64,000 nucleotides of DNA from an uncultured Gammaproteobacteria bacterium (GTDB lineage: Bacteria; Pseudomonadota; Gammaproteobacteria; JAADHQ01), in contig CAMYJO010000011.1 in assembly GCA_947258755.1 (NCBI GenBank), positions 62,001-126,000 on the forward strand, in the 5' to 3' direction. The notes below the pieces were generated by a model. That model made no database searches and was not told the DNA's origin. It saw nothing but the letters and a program-made list of their open reading frames with translations. The translations under genes were made by a program, and so were the position numbers. Positions 43,385 to 55,844 of the stretch are shown here, piece by piece (the stretch's first letter is position 1; each line of letters opens with the position of its first letter).

Positions 43385-45970
43385 ATGGCTGAATTCGCCA
43401 AAGAAGTCCTGTCCGTCAATCTCGAAGACGAGATGAAACAATCCTACCTGGATTATGCCATGAGCGTCATTGTCGGGCGTGCCTTGCCCGATGTCCGCGA
43501 TGGACTGAAGCCGGTACACCGACGTGTTCTGTATGCGATGAACGTGTTGGGAAATGACTGGAACAAGCCCTATAAAAAATCCGCGCGTATCGTCGGTGAT
43601 GTTATCGGTAAATACCATCCGCATGGCGACACGGCCGTGTATGACACGATTGTGCGCATGGCGCAGCCATTTTCACTGCGTTACATGCTGGTTGATGGTC
43701 AGGGTAACTTCGGTTCGGTCGATGGTGATTCACCTGCAGCGATGCGTTATACCGAAGTGCGCATGTCACGCATTGCGCATGAGCTGCTTGCTGACCTGGA
43801 CAAAGAAACGGTTGACTTCATCCTTAACTACGATGAATCCGAAAAAGAACCGCTGGTCTTTCCATCGCGTATTCCAAACCTGCTGGTCAATGGTTCAGCT
43901 GGTATTGCGGTCGGTATGGCCACCAATATTCCGCCGCATAATCTGGTCGAGGTCATCAAGGCCTGTATTGCATTTACCGATAATCAGGATTTAAGCATTG
44001 CCGACTTAATGGAATTCATCCCTGGCCCCGATTTCCCGACTGCCGGCATCATCAACGGCTCACGCGGCATCCATGAGGCCTATCGAACCGGACGTGGACG
44101 TATCCAGGTGCGGGCAGTAAGCGAAGTCGAAGAGCACGGCAATAACCGCCAACGTATTGTTGTTACTGAATTGCCATACCAGGTCAATAAGGCACGCCTG
44201 CTGGAGAAGATTGCCGAGCTGGTCAAGGATAAAAAGATTGAGGGCATCACTGAACTACGTGACGAGTCCGATAAAGATGGCATGCGCATGGTCATCGAGC
44301 TGCGCCGCGGCGAAGTCTCTGAGGTGGTACTGAATAACCTTTATCAGCATACCCAAATGCAGACGGTATTTGGTATTAACATGGTGGCCCTGGTTGATGG
44401 TCAGCCACGGCTGTTGAATCTGAAGCAGATACTGGAATGCTTTATTCGTCATCGTCGCGAAGTGGTCACACGCCGGACCATGTTCGAATTACGTAAGGCA
44501 CGAGAGCGCGCCCATGTGTTGGAAGGCCTGGCCGTTGCCCTGGCGAATATCGATGAGGTCATTGCACTGATCAAGGCCTCGGCCGGACCGGCAGAGGCGA
44601 AAGTGGGATTGATGTCGAAGTCATGGCAATCCGGTATCGTTTCGGGGATGTTGGAGCGTGCCGGTGCATCGACCTCACGACCGGACGAATTGCCAGCAGA
44701 ATTCGGCTTGCATGAAGGTGCTTATCGTCTATCCGAAGCCCAGGCCCAGGCTATTCTGGAGCTGCGATTGCAGCGTCTGACCGGTCTTGAGCAGGACAAG
44801 ATCGTCAATGAGTATAAAGAAATACTGGAAAAAATAGATGATCTGCTCGATATCCTCGGTAACCCGGATCGCCTCAAGCGCGTGGTCAAGGAGGAGTTCG
44901 AGGAAATAATCGAGCAGTATGGTGATGATCGCCGAACGGAAATTGTCACCACGCAACAGGACCTGAACCTGGAAGACCTTATTAGCCCGGAAGATGTTGT
45001 CGTTACCTTGTCTCACGCGGGTTATGCAAAATCACAGCCGGTCTCTGCCTATGCGGCGCAACGGCGCGGTGGTAAGGGTAAGGCGGCGACCAAGGTCAAG
45101 GAAGAGGATTTTATCGACAAGCTGTTTGTTGCCAACACGCATGACACCATTCTTTGTTTCTCCAGTCTGGGCAAGGCCTATTGGTTGAAGGTCTACGAAC
45201 TACCTCAGGCAAGTCGAACGGCCAGAGGCAAGCCGATCGTCAATTTATTGCCTTTGCAGGAAGATGAACGCATCACCGCCATCTTGCCCGTGACTGAGTT
45301 CAGTGAAGAGCAGTTTATTTTCATGGCTACCACCAGTGGTACAGTGAAGAAAACACCGTTGTCACATTTCTCAAGGCCACGTTCGAACGGCATCATTGCA
45401 GTTGAGCTGCGTGATAATGATCATCTTGTCGGCGTCGCTGTCACCGATGGCGATCAAGACGTTATTCTGATGAGCAATGCCGGCAAATCGATCCGCTTTA
45501 ATGAAAAAGATGTGCGTCCAATGGGCAGAACGGCCTGTGGCGTTCGCGGTATCAAACTACAAGAGGGGCAGTCGGTCATTGCGCTGATCATCGTCGGCGA
45601 AGGTGAGATTCTGGCGACCACTGTTAACGGCTATGGTAAACGTACTGCAGTGGATGATTATCCGGTGCACGGCCGTGGCGGCCAGGGTGTCATTGCCATA
45701 ACCGTCAACGAACGTAACGGCGAAGTGGTTGGTGCGGACCAGGTCTGTGAAGAAGATGAGATCATGTTGATCAGCAATGCCGGAACGCTGGTCAGGACTC
45801 GGGTGCAGGAAATTTCCGTGATGGGTAGAAATACCCAGGGTGTGCGTTTGATATCCTTGGGCGAGGGTGAAAATCTGGTTGGTATTGAACGTGTGGCTTC
45901 GCTAGAGAATGGCGCGGAAGAATCTGGCGAGCAGAGCACTGATGATCAAGGTTCTGGCAAACAAGAATAG
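43385..45970 (+). CDS. gyrA: DNA gyrase subunit A
   Basis: [56 protein letters not shown]; six-bladed CTD repeats. Confidence 0.98.
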   Translation: MAEFAKEVLSVNLEDEMKQSYLDYAMSVIVGRALPDVRDGLKPVHRRVLYAMNVLGNDWNKPYKKSARIVGDVIGKYHPHGDTAVYDTIVRMAQPFSLRYMLVDGQGNFGSVDGDSPAAMRYTEVRMSRIAHELLADLDKETVDFILNYDESEKEPLVFPSRIPNLLVNGSAGIAVGMATNIPPHNLVEVIKACIAFTDNQDLSIADLMEFIPGPDFPTAGIINGSRGIHEAYRTGRGRIQVRAVSEVEEHGNNRQRIVVTELPYQVNKARLLEKIAELVKDKKIEGITELRDESDKDGMRMVIELRRGEVSEVVLNNLYQHTQMQTVFGINMVALVDGQPRLLNLKQILECFIRHRREVVTRRTMFELRKARERAHVLEGLAVALANIDEVIALIKASAGPAEAKVGLMSKSWQSGIVSGMLERAGASTSRPDELPAEFGLHEGAYRLSEAQAQAILELRLQRLTGLEQDKIVNEYKEILEKIDDLLDILGNPDRLKRVVKEEFEEIIEQYGDDRRTEIVTTQQDLNLEDLISPEDVVVTLSHAGYAKSQPVSAYAAQRRGGKGKAATKVKEEDFIDKLFVANTHDTILCFSSLGKAYWLKVYELPQASRTARGKPIVNLLPLQEDERITAILPVTEFSEEQFIFMATTSGTVKKTPLSHFSRPRSNGIIAVELRDNDHLVGVAVTDGDQDVILMSNAGKSIRFNEKDVRPMGRTACGVRGIKLQEGQSVIALIIVGEGEILATTVNGYGKRTAVDDYPVHGRGGQGVIAITVNERNGEVVGADQVCEEDEIMLISNAGTLVRTRVQEISVMGRNTQGVRLISLGEGENLVGIERVASLENGAEESGEQSTDDQGSGKQE

Positions 45971-45987
45971 ATTTAATTTAGGAGTAA

Positions 45988-47073
45988 TTGATGTCACGGC
46001 TTTATAATTTCAGTGCGGGTCCCGCGATATTACCGGAACAGGTGTTAGTCAAAGCAAGAGAAGAGATGCTTGATTGGCAAGGTAGTGGTATGTCAGTCAT
46101 GGAGATGAGTCATCGCGGTAAAGAGTTTATGTCTATCGCGGCCAAGGCGGAGTCGGATCTACGTCAGTTGATGGCGATACCGGATAATTATAAAGTATTG
46201 TTCTTGCAGGGCGGCGCCAGTAGCCAGTTTGCGATGATCCCGATGAATCTTGCTGTCAGTAAAAAACAAGCGGATTACTTCAACACCGGCGCCTGGTCTA
46301 AAAAGGCCATCGCCGAGGCAAAGCGCTATTGTGATGTCAATGTTGTTTGGAGTGGTGACAGCGGAAATTTCAGTGCGACACCGGAAGAAGGTGATTATCA
46401 ATTAAATCCTGATGGCGCTTACGTGCACTATACGCCGAATGAGACCATTGGTGGCGTTGAGTTCCCCTACATACCGGATTGCGGCAATGTGCCACTGGTC
46501 GCTGACATGTCGTCGACTATCCTGTCGCGTCCTATAGATGTGTCACGTTTTGGCCTGATCTATGCGGGTGCACAAAAGAATATTGGACCTGCTGGCCTGA
46601 CCCTGGTCATCATTCGTGAAGACTTGATTTCGGATGCTATGGATTTTACGCCGAGCATGTTCAAGTATGCGATTCATGCCGAAAATGACTCGATGTATAA
46701 TACGCCGCCCACCTATGCCATGTACCTGGCCGGACTGGTGTTTGATTCACTATTGCAACAAGGTGGACTGCAGGCCATGGCAGACATTAATCTGCGCAAG
46801 GCCAGTAAATTATATGCTGCGATTGATGGCTCATCGTTCTATGCTAATCCGGTGGAAATCAAGTCACGCTCGTGGATGAACGTTCCTTTCACCCTGGCCG
46901 ATGCCGAACTCGATAAAGTCTTTTTGCAGCAGGCTGCGGCAGCAGGCCTGGTCACCTTAAAAGGTCATCGTTCTGTCGGCGGCATGCGTGCGAGTATCTA
47001 TAATGCTATGCCCGAACAAGGCGTTGATGCATTGATTGACTTCATGCAGGCATTTGAAAGTCAGCATGCTTGA
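45988..47073 (+). CDS. serC: Phosphoserine aminotransferase
   Basis: NFSAGPAILPEQVL; YAGAQKNIGPAGLTLVII. Confidence 0.97.
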   Translation: MMSRLYNFSAGPAILPEQVLVKAREEMLDWQGSGMSVMEMSHRGKEFMSIAAKAESDLRQLMAIPDNYKVLFLQGGASSQFAMIPMNLAVSKKQADYFNTGAWSKKAIAEAKRYCDVNVVWSGDSGNFSATPEEGDYQLNPDGAYVHYTPNETIGGVEFPYIPDCGNVPLVADMSSTILSRPIDVSRFGLIYAGAQKNIGPAGLTLVIIREDLISDAMDFTPSMFKYAIHAENDSMYNTPPTYAMYLAGLVFDSLLQQGGLQAMADINLRKASKLYAAIDGSSFYANPVEIKSRSWMNVPFTLADAELDKVFLQQAAAAGLVTLKGHRSVGGMRASIYNAMPEQGVDALIDFMQAFESQHA

Positions 47074-47111
47074 ATATTATCTGAGTTAAAATTGAAGAGT
47101 AAATTCTGATT

Positions 47112-48275
47112 ATGTACAAAGTCCTGACACTGAACAATATCGCCATCAAGGGCCTGGAAAAATTGCCACGTGAAAACTATGAAGTGGCCTCAGAGATCCA
47201 GCACCCGGATGCCATATTACTACGCTCATTCAAGATGCATGATATGGAGATCCCGGATTCGTTGAAAGCGGTCGGGCGAGCGGGCGCGGGCGTTAATAAT
47301 ATCCCTGTAGATAAAATGAGTGAGCGTGGCATACCGGTCTTTAACGCCCCGGGTGCCAATTCCAATGCGGTAAAGGAATTGGTCATCGCCGGTATGTTGA
47401 TGGCCTGTCGTAACATCTGTCAATCATGGAATTTTGCCCGTGAACTCGAAGGCGAAGACGCATTGATTAACCGCAATGTCGAAGCGGGTAAAAAAGATTT
47501 TGTCGGTTTTGAGTTGCCGGGACGCACGTTGGGTGTTATCGGTCTCGGTGCTATCGGTATCCGCGTTGCCAATGCGGCATTGGCCTTGGGTATGAAAGTG
47601 ATTGGCTATGATCCGGAGATCACCGTGCAGGGTGCCTGGCAATTGTCATCTGAGGTACAGCAGGCATCCAGTGTTGAAGACCTGCTGTCGAAGTCGGACT
47701 TTGTCACTTTCCATGTACCGCTGGTGGATGCGACTCGGCACCTGATCAATCAAGACAGACTTAAAATCATGAAAGACAATGCCGTCATCCTGAATTTTGC
47801 CCGCAATGGTATTATTGATGATGTTGCCATGGTTGATGCCCTTGATAGTGGTAAGGCCTATGCTTACATTTGCGATTTCCCCAGCAATCTTCTCAAGGAT
47901 CACCCGCGCGTAATTACCTTGCCGCACCTGGGTGCATCGACCAAGGAAGCTGAGGAAAACTGTGCGGTCATGGTGGCAGAGCAGGTCAGGGATTATTTAC
48001 AGGACGGTACTATTCATAACTCGGTTAATTTTCCCGAGGTCAACATGCCACGTGCAAATGGTTATCGATTGTCGATTGCCAATACCAATACACCGAATAT
48101 GCTTGGTCAGATTTCGACGGCATTGGCAGAGGCTAGTTTGAATATTATTGATATGCTCAATAAATCAAAAGGCGATCTGGCTTATACTCTGGTTGATGTT
48201 GAATCGGAAATTCAGCCGGAAGTCATTGACGAGATCAAGGGTATCGAAGGTGTCTTGTCGGTTCGCGCCCTGTAA
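47112..48275 (+). CDS. serA: D-3-phosphoglycerate dehydrogenase
   Basis: VGRAGAGVNNIPVDKMSERGIPVFNAPGANSNAVKEL; GLGAIGIRVANAA; C-terminal ACT domain. Confidence 0.93.
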   Translation: MYKVLTLNNIAIKGLEKLPRENYEVASEIQHPDAILLRSFKMHDMEIPDSLKAVGRAGAGVNNIPVDKMSERGIPVFNAPGANSNAVKELVIAGMLMACRNICQSWNFARELEGEDALINRNVEAGKKDFVGFELPGRTLGVIGLGAIGIRVANAALALGMKVIGYDPEITVQGAWQLSSEVQQASSVEDLLSKSDFVTFHVPLVDATRHLINQDRLKIMKDNAVILNFARNGIIDDVAMVDALDSGKAYAYICDFPSNLLKDHPRVITLPHLGASTKEAEENCAVMVAEQVRDYLQDGTIHNSVNFPEVNMPRANGYRLSIANTNTPNMLGQISTALAEASLNIIDMLNKSKGDLAYTLVDVESEIQPEVIDEIKGIEGVLSVRAL

Positions 48276-48299
48276 TAACAGTGATCATGGTATACACGC

Positions 48300-49385
48300 A
48301 TGAGTAATGAAGAAAAACTTTCAGCAATACGTGAGCGCATCGATTCAGTGGATGCTCAAATCCAGGAATTGATCAATGAGCGTGCTCGTTGTGCGCAGGA
48401 AGTCGCGGAAGTTAAACAGGCTGAAGGTGAAAAGGCGATTTTTTATCGACCGGAAAGGGAAGCCGCCATCCTCAGGAAAGTGCAGGAACGTAATGCCGGT
48501 CCATTGAGCAATGAAGAGATGGCTCGATTGTTCCGCGAAATTATATCCACATGTCTGGCACTGGAAGAGGTGCTGAAAATAGCATTCCTGGGCCCGGAGG
48601 GAACGTTCACACAGGCGGCCGCGCTCAAACATTTCGGACATGCAGTCGATACCGTTTCACTAGCAGATATTGATGCGGTGTTTCGTGAAGTCGAATCAGG
48701 TGCTGCCCATTACGGCGTTGTCCCGGTCGAAAACTCTACAGAAGGTGTCGTCAGTCACACTCTGGACAGGTTTATGCAAACCAGTCTGAAAATTTGTGGT
48801 GAGGTTGAGTTACGTATTCATCATCATTTGATGTCTAAAGAGAATGATCTGCAGGCGATTACAAAAATATATTCGCATCAACAATCACTCGGTCAGTGTC
48901 GTGAATGGCTGAGTGCTCATTTAGCAGACGTGGAAACAGTGGCTGTCAGTAGTAATGCTGAAGCTGCCAGTTTGGCAAAGACAGAGCCGGGTAGTGCTGC
49001 GATTGCCAGTGACAGTGCTGCAGAAATTTACGGGCTTGGGCTATTGGCCTCTAATATTGAGGACGAGCCGGATAATACTACACGCTTTTTGATTATCGGT
49101 CGCCAGCAGGTAGGTCCCAGCGGCCATGATAAAACCTCGTTATTGTTATCTACGGATAACCGCTCTGGTTCATTATATCAACTACTGGCGCCACTGGTTG
49201 AGGGTAATATCAGTATGACCCGGATTGAATCCCGTCCTTCGCGCAGAGGGATGTGGGACTATGTTTTTTTTATTGATGTAGAAGGGCATATTTCTAATCC
49301 GGCACTTGAGAAAGCCTTGTCCAGCCTGCAGACAGGATCCTCCTTGTTCAAGATTTTGGGCTCATATCCACGGGCAGTTTTATAA
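48300..49385 (+). CDS. pheA: Bifunctional chorismate mutase/prephenate dehydratase
   Basis: N-terminal chorismate mutase; IAFLGPEGTFTQAAALKHFG; C-terminal ACT ESRPSRRGMWDYVFFIDVEGH. Confidence 0.97.
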   Translation: MSNEEKLSAIRERIDSVDAQIQELINERARCAQEVAEVKQAEGEKAIFYRPEREAAILRKVQERNAGPLSNEEMARLFREIISTCLALEEVLKIAFLGPEGTFTQAAALKHFGHAVDTVSLADIDAVFREVESGAAHYGVVPVENSTEGVVSHTLDRFMQTSLKICGEVELRIHHHLMSKENDLQAITKIYSHQQSLGQCREWLSAHLADVETVAVSSNAEAASLAKTEPGSAAIASDSAAEIYGLGLLASNIEDEPDNTTRFLIIGRQQVGPSGHDKTSLLLSTDNRSGSLYQLLAPLVEGNISMTRIESRPSRRGMWDYVFFIDVEGHISNPALEKALSSLQTGSSLFKILGSYPRAVL

Positions 49386-49392
49386 GTTATTC

Positions 49393-50529
49393 ATGAAAAA
49401 TCCATGTCATAATTTTAGTGCGCTGGCTGTTGAGGGCGTGCGTACGCTTCAGCCCTATGCACCCGGTAAACCGATCGATGAACTGGAACGTGAGTACGGG
49501 GTCAGTAATATCATCAAGCTGGCGTCGAATGAAAACCCCTTAGGCTCCAGTCCACTGGCGCTGGCGGCCTGCCAGGCTGCCGTGCGTGAGCTGCAACTGT
49601 ATCCCGATGGCAACGGTTTTGCGCTTAAGCAGGCACTGGCAGACAAATATCATGTCGATAGCAGCTGTATCACACTTGGCAATGGCTCCAATGATATTCT
49701 CGAATTTGTCGCACGGGTGTTTTTGTCGCCTGGTGCAAATGCGGTGTTCTCACGACATGCCTTTGCCGTGTACCCGTTGGTCTGTCAGGCTGTCGGTGCA
49801 GACCTGAACGTCGCTGCTGCCAATGCTGTAGATGATGTTATGCCCTATGGTCACAATCTCGAGAACATGCGCGCCCAGGTGAATGCGCAAACACGGGTTA
49901 TTTTTATTGCCAACCCGAATAATCCAACCGGCACCTGGCTGGATGCCAGCAGTCTTGAATCTTTCATTCGTGACATACCCGAAACGGTCATTATTGTTCT
50001 GGACGAGGCCTATGTAGAGTACGTCACTGAAAAGGAATACCCGAAATCACTTAGCTGGCTTCAGAAGTACCCGAACCTGGTTATCACCCGGACTTTCTCC
50101 AAGGTCTATGGGCTGGCCGGTCTGCGTATAGGCTATTCGTTATCACATCCTGATGTTGCCGATTTACTCAACCGGGTCAGACAACCGTTCAATACCAATA
50201 CGCTGGCACAAGTGGCCGCCGAGGCTGCATTGGCTGACCAGGCCCACATTGAGCGCAGTGTGACCGCCAATAGCGACGGTATGCAGCAGATCAGCACCGC
50301 ATTTAAATTAATGGGAGTGGAATTCATTCCATCTGTCGGTAATTTTATCAGCTTCAGAACGGCGCTGCCTGAGCAGCAGGTTTATCAGGCGCTGTTGCAG
50401 GAAGGCATCATTATCCGACCGATCGGCAATTATGATTTACCCGGTTACCTGCGCGTGACCATTGGTTCACACGAGCAGAATGAGCGTTTTTTACAGGCAT
50501 TGATGAACATTACAGGCACAAAGGCATGA
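49393..50529 (+). CDS. hisC: Histidinol-phosphate aminotransferase
   Basis: KLASNENPLGSSP; RTFSKVYGLAGLRIGY; ATG 49393 preferred over 49306. Confidence 0.94.
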   Translation: MKNPCHNFSALAVEGVRTLQPYAPGKPIDELEREYGVSNIIKLASNENPLGSSPLALAACQAAVRELQLYPDGNGFALKQALADKYHVDSSCITLGNGSNDILEFVARVFLSPGANAVFSRHAFAVYPLVCQAVGADLNVAAANAVDDVMPYGHNLENMRAQVNAQTRVIFIANPNNPTGTWLDASSLESFIRDIPETVIIVLDEAYVEYVTEKEYPKSLSWLQKYPNLVITRTFSKVYGLAGLRIGYSLSHPDVADLLNRVRQPFNTNTLAQVAAEAALADQAHIERSVTANSDGMQQISTAFKLMGVEFIPSVGNFISFRTALPEQQVYQALLQEGIIIRPIGNYDLPGYLRVTIGSHEQNERFLQALMNITGTKA

Positions 50530-51404
50530 TCAATCGATTAGCTATCATCGGTGTTGGTTTGATCGGTGGCTCGCTGGCGCGTGCATTGCGACGTGCCAAT
50601 GCCTGCGCGCACATTACCGGTTGTGGTCGTCATGATGAGCATTTGCAGCGCGCTCTTGAACTGGGTGTTATCGATGAGTACACGACCGATATCGCGCAAG
50701 CTATCAAGGGTGCGGATATCGTAATCCTGTCAGTGCCGTTACGTGCGATGCCAGCGATATTCAGAACCATTGATGCCCATCTCGATGCGCATACGATTGT
50801 TACCGATGTCGGCAGCGCGAAAGCCAATGTCGAACAGGCTGCCAGGGAAAATCTAACGAATAGTATCCAGCAGTTTGTCCCGGGACATCCCATTGCCGGT
50901 ACCGAGCAAAGTGGGGTGGAAGCTTCATTCGCCGATCTGTTTACAGACCGCCGCGTTATCCTGACGCCGCTTCAGGAAAATAGTGAGGCGGATGTTGAGC
51001 GTATCAAGCAGATGTGGGAGGCCGCAGGTGCACAAGTACAGATGATGGCAGTTGATCATCATGATGAGGTCCTTGCCGCGACTAGTCACCTGCCGCATAT
51101 CCTCGCCTTCGGTCTTGTCGATACCCTGTCGAACATGAGTGATCGGGACGAAATCTTTCAATACGCTGCCGGTGGTTTTCGTGATTTCAGCAGGATTGCT
51201 TCCAGTGATCCCGTGATGTGGCGGGATATCTGTATTGAGAACCGTACCGCTATTATTCAGATTATGGACAGCTTTCTGCAAGATCTTGAGGTCCTGAAAC
51301 AAGCCATTAGTTCGGCTGATCTGGATACGGTTGAGGTGATCTTCAGGCGCGCCAAACAGGCACGCGATCGCTATGCAGAACAATCTGACGCATCGTCAAC
51401 ATAA
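50526..51404 (+). CDS. tyrA: Prephenate dehydrogenase
   Basis: LAIIGVGLIGGSLARALRRA; VPGHPIAGTEQSGVEAS. Confidence 0.94.
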   Translation: MINRLAIIGVGLIGGSLARALRRANACAHITGCGRHDEHLQRALELGVIDEYTTDIAQAIKGADIVILSVPLRAMPAIFRTIDAHLDAHTIVTDVGSAKANVEQAARENLTNSIQQFVPGHPIAGTEQSGVEASFADLFTDRRVILTPLQENSEADVERIKQMWEAAGAQVQMMAVDHHDEVLAATSHLPHILAFGLVDTLSNMSDRDEIFQYAAGGFRDFSRIASSDPVMWRDICIENRTAIIQIMDSFLQDLEVLKQAISSADLDTVEVIFRRAKQARDRYAEQSDASST

Positions 51405-51425
51405 GTCATTATCGAGAACAATTTC

Positions 51426-52748
51426 ATGTCAGCACATACGAGTAAGGATATCAGCTTTGTTGTAGAGCCCGGTGGGCGTTTACAGGGGTCGGCACGCGTC
51501 CCCGGCGACAAGTCTATTTCACATCGATCCATTATGCTGGGTGCCCTGGCCGAAGGAGAAACCAGGATCAGTGGCTTCCTCGAAGGTGAAGACAGCCTGG
51601 CCACACTAAAGGCCTTCCAGGCCATGGGTGTGCAGATCGAAGGTCCGAATAAGGGTCACGTGACAGTGCATGGTGTTGGTATGCAGGGCTTACAGCAAGC
51701 TGAACAGGACCTTTATCTGGGTAATTCCGGTACTTCCATGCGCCTGATGAGCGGATTACTGGCCGGGCAATCCTTCGATAGCGTTTTAACCGGTGACAAA
51801 TCCCTGTCCGGTAGACCCATGCGCCGTGTTATCGATCCACTGCGACAGATGAATGCCGTCATCAGTGCTGAGGATGGCGATACCGCGCCATTACGCATCA
51901 GCGCTAACAACAGACTAGAGGGCATCGACTATGATATGCCCGTGGCCAGTGCCCAGGTCAAATCCTGTCTGCTATTGGCTGGTATGTTTGCCGAAGGCAG
52001 GACCTGTGTCACCGAGCCGGCGCCGACCCGTGATCATACCGAACGTATGTTGGCGGGTTTCGGTTATACGCTTGATCGTGATGGATCCAAGGTTTGTCTG
52101 CAGGGTGGCGGTACTCTTCGGGCTTGTTCAATCGACGTGCCGGCGGATATCTCATCGGCGGCCTTCTTTATGGTGGCGGCCAGTATTGCCGAAGGTTCCG
52201 AGCTGATTTTGGAACATGTTGGTGTCAATCCGACGCGTACCGGCGTTATCGATATTCTACGACTGATGGGTGCCAATATCGACATCATCAACGAGCGCGA
52301 GGTTGGCGGCGAACCGGTTGCCGATATTCGCATACAATCCAGCCGACTCCATGGCATCAATATTCCAGAGGAATTGGTGCCGCTGGCCATCGATGAATTC
52401 CCGGTACTGTTTATCGCTGCGGCCTGTGCCAGTGGTCAAACGGTACTGACAGGTGCCAGGGAACTGCGCGTCAAGGAAAGCGATCGTATCCAGGTCATGG
52501 CCGATGGATTGCAAACCCTTGGTATACAGGCGCAGCCAACAGATGACGGAATTGTCATTGAGGGAGGGCAATTACAGGGTGGTACTGTATTTAGCCATGG
52601 CGACCACAGAATTTCGATGTCTTTTGCCATTGCTGCTTTGCGTTGTCAGGGAACTGTTACCATAAAAGACAGTGCAAACGTGGATACCTCATTTCCCGGC
52701 TTTGTCGAGCTGGCCAAGGGCCTGGGTTTATCCATTCGGATAGCTTAA
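51426..52748 (+). CDS. aroA: 3-phosphoshikimate 1-carboxyvinyltransferase
   Basis: [50 protein letters not shown]. Confidence 0.97.
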   Translation: MSAHTSKDISFVVEPGGRLQGSARVPGDKSISHRSIMLGALAEGETRISGFLEGEDSLATLKAFQAMGVQIEGPNKGHVTVHGVGMQGLQQAEQDLYLGNSGTSMRLMSGLLAGQSFDSVLTGDKSLSGRPMRRVIDPLRQMNAVISAEDGDTAPLRISANNRLEGIDYDMPVASAQVKSCLLLAGMFAEGRTCVTEPAPTRDHTERMLAGFGYTLDRDGSKVCLQGGGTLRACSIDVPADISSAAFFMVAASIAEGSELILEHVGVNPTRTGVIDILRLMGANIDIINEREVGGEPVADIRIQSSRLHGINIPEELVPLAIDEFPVLFIAAACASGQTVLTGARELRVKESDRIQVMADGLQTLGIQAQPTDDGIVIEGGQLQGGTVFSHGDHRISMSFAIAALRCQGTVTIKDSANVDTSFPGFVELAKGLGLSIRIA

Positions 52749-52765
52749 GTAAACAGGATTTCTCC

Positions 52766-53473
52766 ATGACTGACATTAGACAGGAAGATCATACGGCACC
52801 GGTGATCACGATCGATGGTCCTAGTGGCACCGGCAAGGGTACGATCGCACGGCTTATCGCCGACCAGCTGGGCTGGCATCTGCTCGATAGCGGTGCCTTA
52901 TACCGCCTGCTGGCCCTCGCTGTCGTTAACCATGCGGTCGATTTTACCGATATCCAGACCATCACGGCGATGGCCGAGCAACTGGATGTCGAATTCAATC
53001 CGGGCAGTGAAGTCGATATGGAGACCACGATACTGCTGGAAGGCAGGCCTGTCGGCGAGGCAATTCGCACAGAAGAAATGGGGAATAATGCCTCGATGGT
53101 CGCCGCTATCCCGGCGGTACGCGATGCCCTGAAATCGCGGCAGCTGGCCTTTCGGCAGCAGCCCGGCCTGGTCGCGGACGGCCGTGATATGGGCACGGTG
53201 ATTTTCCCGCATGCTGAGCTCAAGTTGTTTCTGACCGCAAGTGCCGAAGAGCGCGCCAAAAGGCGGTATAAACAGTTGATAGAAAAAGGATTAAATGTTA
53301 ATATTCCGGCCCTTTCCCGGGAGATTGACGAACGGGACAAGCGCGATGCCTCCAGAGCCGTTGCACCATTAGTGGCGGCCGACGATGCCATTATTATCGA
53401 TACGTCGACGATAGGCATTGCAGAGGTTATCGACAGGATCAGTCCATTACTTGCCGCGCGTGCGCTGACGTAG
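52766..53473 (+). CDS. cmk: Cytidylate kinase
   Basis: [63 protein letters not shown]. Confidence 0.96.
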   Translation: MTDIRQEDHTAPVITIDGPSGTGKGTIARLIADQLGWHLLDSGALYRLLALAVVNHAVDFTDIQTITAMAEQLDVEFNPGSEVDMETTILLEGRPVGEAIRTEEMGNNASMVAAIPAVRDALKSRQLAFRQQPGLVADGRDMGTVIFPHAELKLFLTASAEERAKRRYKQLIEKGLNVNIPALSREIDERDKRDASRAVAPLVAADDAIIIDTSTIGIAEVIDRISPLLAARALT

Positions 53474-53627
53474 TCTATCTGTTCCTGAGTTTTTCTATTT
53501 TTAATGGTCGGATGCTGTCCTGGCAAGGCTGCTACCGACTTAAATTTAACAGCCCGTGAAGCCGAATGACCCGATCACGGAGATAACGCAATGACAAAGC
53601 CACTTGTGGGCTTGGGAATTTAAACCA

Positions 53628-55307
53628 ATGACTGAAAGTTTTGCACAATTATTTGAAGAAAGCCTAGCTACCAACGACATGCGTCAGGGTACGATCCTGA
53701 AAGGATTGATTGTTGATATCCGTAATGATGCTGTCGTCGTCAACGCCGGCCTTAAATCCGAAGGCAGTATTCCGATAGACCAGTTTTACAATGAAAAAGG
53801 TGAACTGGAAATCAACGTCGGTGATGAAGTCGATGTAGCCCTGGAATCACTGGAAGATGGTTACGGGGAAACACGACTGTCTCGTGAGAAAGCTAAACGT
53901 GCAGAAGCATGGAAATTCCTGGAAAAAGCCCAGGAAGAAGAAGAGATCGTTACCGGTTTCATCAGTGGTAAAGTCAAAGGTGGTTTCACGGTTGAGATTC
54001 ATAATATTCGTGCCTTCCTTCCCGGTTCATTGGTTGATGTTCGCCCGGTCAGAGATGCTACTTATCTTGAAGGTAAGGAACTGGAATTCAAGGTCATTAA
54101 GCTGGACAAGTTGCGTAATAATGTTGTTGTCTCACGTCGTGCCGTGGTTGAGAAAGAATACAGTGAAGAGCGCGAAAGCCTGCTGCAGAACCTCGAAGAA
54201 GGCAGTATCACCAAGGGTGTTATCAAGAACCTTACTGATTACGGTGCCTTCGTTGATCTCGGCGGCATTGATGGCCTGTTGCATATTACCGATATGGCAT
54301 GGAAACGCGTCAAGCACCCATCCGAGATCGTCAATGTAGGCGACGAGATTGAAGTCAAGATCCTGCGTTTTGATCGTGAAAAGAACCGTGTTTCTCTTGG
54401 CCTCAAGCAAATGGGTGAAGATCCATGGCAGGGTATTGCCCGACGTTATCCGGAAGGCAAGCGTATGTTTGGTAAGGTCACCAACATTGCCGACTACGGT
54501 TGTTTCATCGAACTCGAAGAAGGTGTCGAAGGACTTGTGCATGTTTCTGAAATGGACTGGACAAACAAGAATGTTAATCCAGCCAAGGTTGTCCATCTGG
54601 GCCAGGAAGTTGAAGTTGTTGTCCTTGATATTGATGAAGAACGCCGTCGTATTTCACTGGGTATGAAACAGTGTCAGACTAATCCCTGGGAAGACTTCTC
54701 TAACACCCATAGCAAAGGTGACAAGATCAGCGGCGTCATCAAGTCGATCACTGATTTTGGTATATTTGTTGGCCTCGAAGGCTACATCGATGGCCTCATT
54801 CACTTGTCCGATATTTCATGGAATACAACCGGTGAAGACGCTATCAGAAACTTCAAGAAGGGTGATGAAATAGAGGCGGTTATTCTGGCGATCGATCCAG
54901 AGCGTGAAAGGATCTCACTGGGATTGAAGCAAATGGACAAAGACCCATACTCAAACTTCGTTGCAGAACATGCCAAGGGTTCAATCGTCACGGGTACTGT
55001 TAAGGAAGTCGATGCCAAGGCCGCTATCATTGACCTTGGTGACAGCATTGAGGGCATCCTACGGGCCTCTGAATTGACTCGTGATCGTGTCGAAGATGCC
55101 AGGACCATGCTCAATGTCGGTGACGAAGTTGAGGCCAAGTTTATGGGGGTCGATCGCAAGAATCGGTCCATTATGTTGTCCATCAAGGCCAAGGACAATG
55201 AAGACGAAGCCAAGGCGATGGAAGACTATAATCGTTCATCCGAGGGCAGCGGTACAGCAACGCTGGGAGACATATTGAAGGAGCAAATGGACAATCAATC
55301 CGAATAA
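53628..55307 (+). CDS. rpsA: 30S ribosomal protein S1
   Basis: Six S1 repeats (e.g. [38 protein letters not shown]); ATG 53628. Confidence 0.98.
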   Translation: MTESFAQLFEESLATNDMRQGTILKGLIVDIRNDAVVVNAGLKSEGSIPIDQFYNEKGELEINVGDEVDVALESLEDGYGETRLSREKAKRAEAWKFLEKAQEEEEIVTGFISGKVKGGFTVEIHNIRAFLPGSLVDVRPVRDATYLEGKELEFKVIKLDKLRNNVVVSRRAVVEKEYSEERESLLQNLEEGSITKGVIKNLTDYGAFVDLGGIDGLLHITDMAWKRVKHPSEIVNVGDEIEVKILRFDREKNRVSLGLKQMGEDPWQGIARRYPEGKRMFGKVTNIADYGCFIELEEGVEGLVHVSEMDWTNKNVNPAKVVHLGQEVEVVVLDIDEERRRISLGMKQCQTNPWEDFSNTHSKGDKISGVIKSITDFGIFVGLEGYIDGLIHLSDISWNTTGEDAIRNFKKGDEIEAVILAIDPERERISLGLKQMDKDPYSNFVAEHAKGSIVTGTVKEVDAKAAIIDLGDSIEGILRASELTRDRVEDARTMLNVGDEVEAKFMGVDRKNRSIMLSIKAKDNEDEAKAMEDYNRSSEGSGTATLGDILKEQMDNQSE

Positions 55308-55416
55308 GGTGTTGACTTTCCATTGATTTTTCTCTAAAACTTGTCTAAGGTGAGAAAGTGGATATCGGAATTAACGAGAGGCCAGGGATGGTCTCCCAGT
55401 ACGATGGGAAAAAATA

Positions 55417-55728
55417 ATGACAAAATCTGAACTGATTGAATCTCTGGCCAGGAAACAGGGGCATCTGGCTTATAAAGATGTAGAGCTGGCTGTCAAAAGC
55501 CTATTGGAGCAAATGAGCCAGGCCCTGGCGACAGGTCAGCGCATCGAAATCCGGGGTTTTGGAAGCTTTTCATTACATTTCAGACCCCCGCGCATTGGTA
55601 GAAACCCGAAGACAGGCGACTCTGTGACGTTACCCGGCAAGCATGTGCCACATTTTAAACCGGGCAAGGAGCTTAGGGAGCGTGTCGATAACAGCAAGGG
55701 CGACTATCCGGTATTGGAATCAACCTGA
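55417..55728 (+). CDS. ihfB: Integration host factor subunit beta
   Basis: [77 protein letters not shown]. Confidence 0.97.
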   Translation: MTKSELIESLARKQGHLAYKDVELAVKSLLEQMSQALATGQRIEIRGFGSFSLHFRPPRIGRNPKTGDSVTLPGKHVPHFKPGKELRERVDNSKGDYPVLEST

Positions 55729-55748
55729 TTCTAGGCTGATTTCAGCAT

Positions 55749-55780
55749 AAAAAAACCGCCTTTGAATGGCGGTTTTTTTA
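55749..55780 (+). terminator. Rho-independent terminator after ihfB
   Basis: aaaaaaaCCGCCtttgaatGGCGGttttttta. Confidence 0.9.
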
Positions 55781-55844
55781 TGCGCGCTAATGAATTTGCT
55801 GCGTAAACTAAGTTATTATAGATAAATACCACTAAATTTATTAA

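Noticed and set aside
52789-53526. 245 aa minus-strand ORF
   Set aside because: Antisense to cmk over most of its length; cmk motifs are unambiguous on the plus strand.
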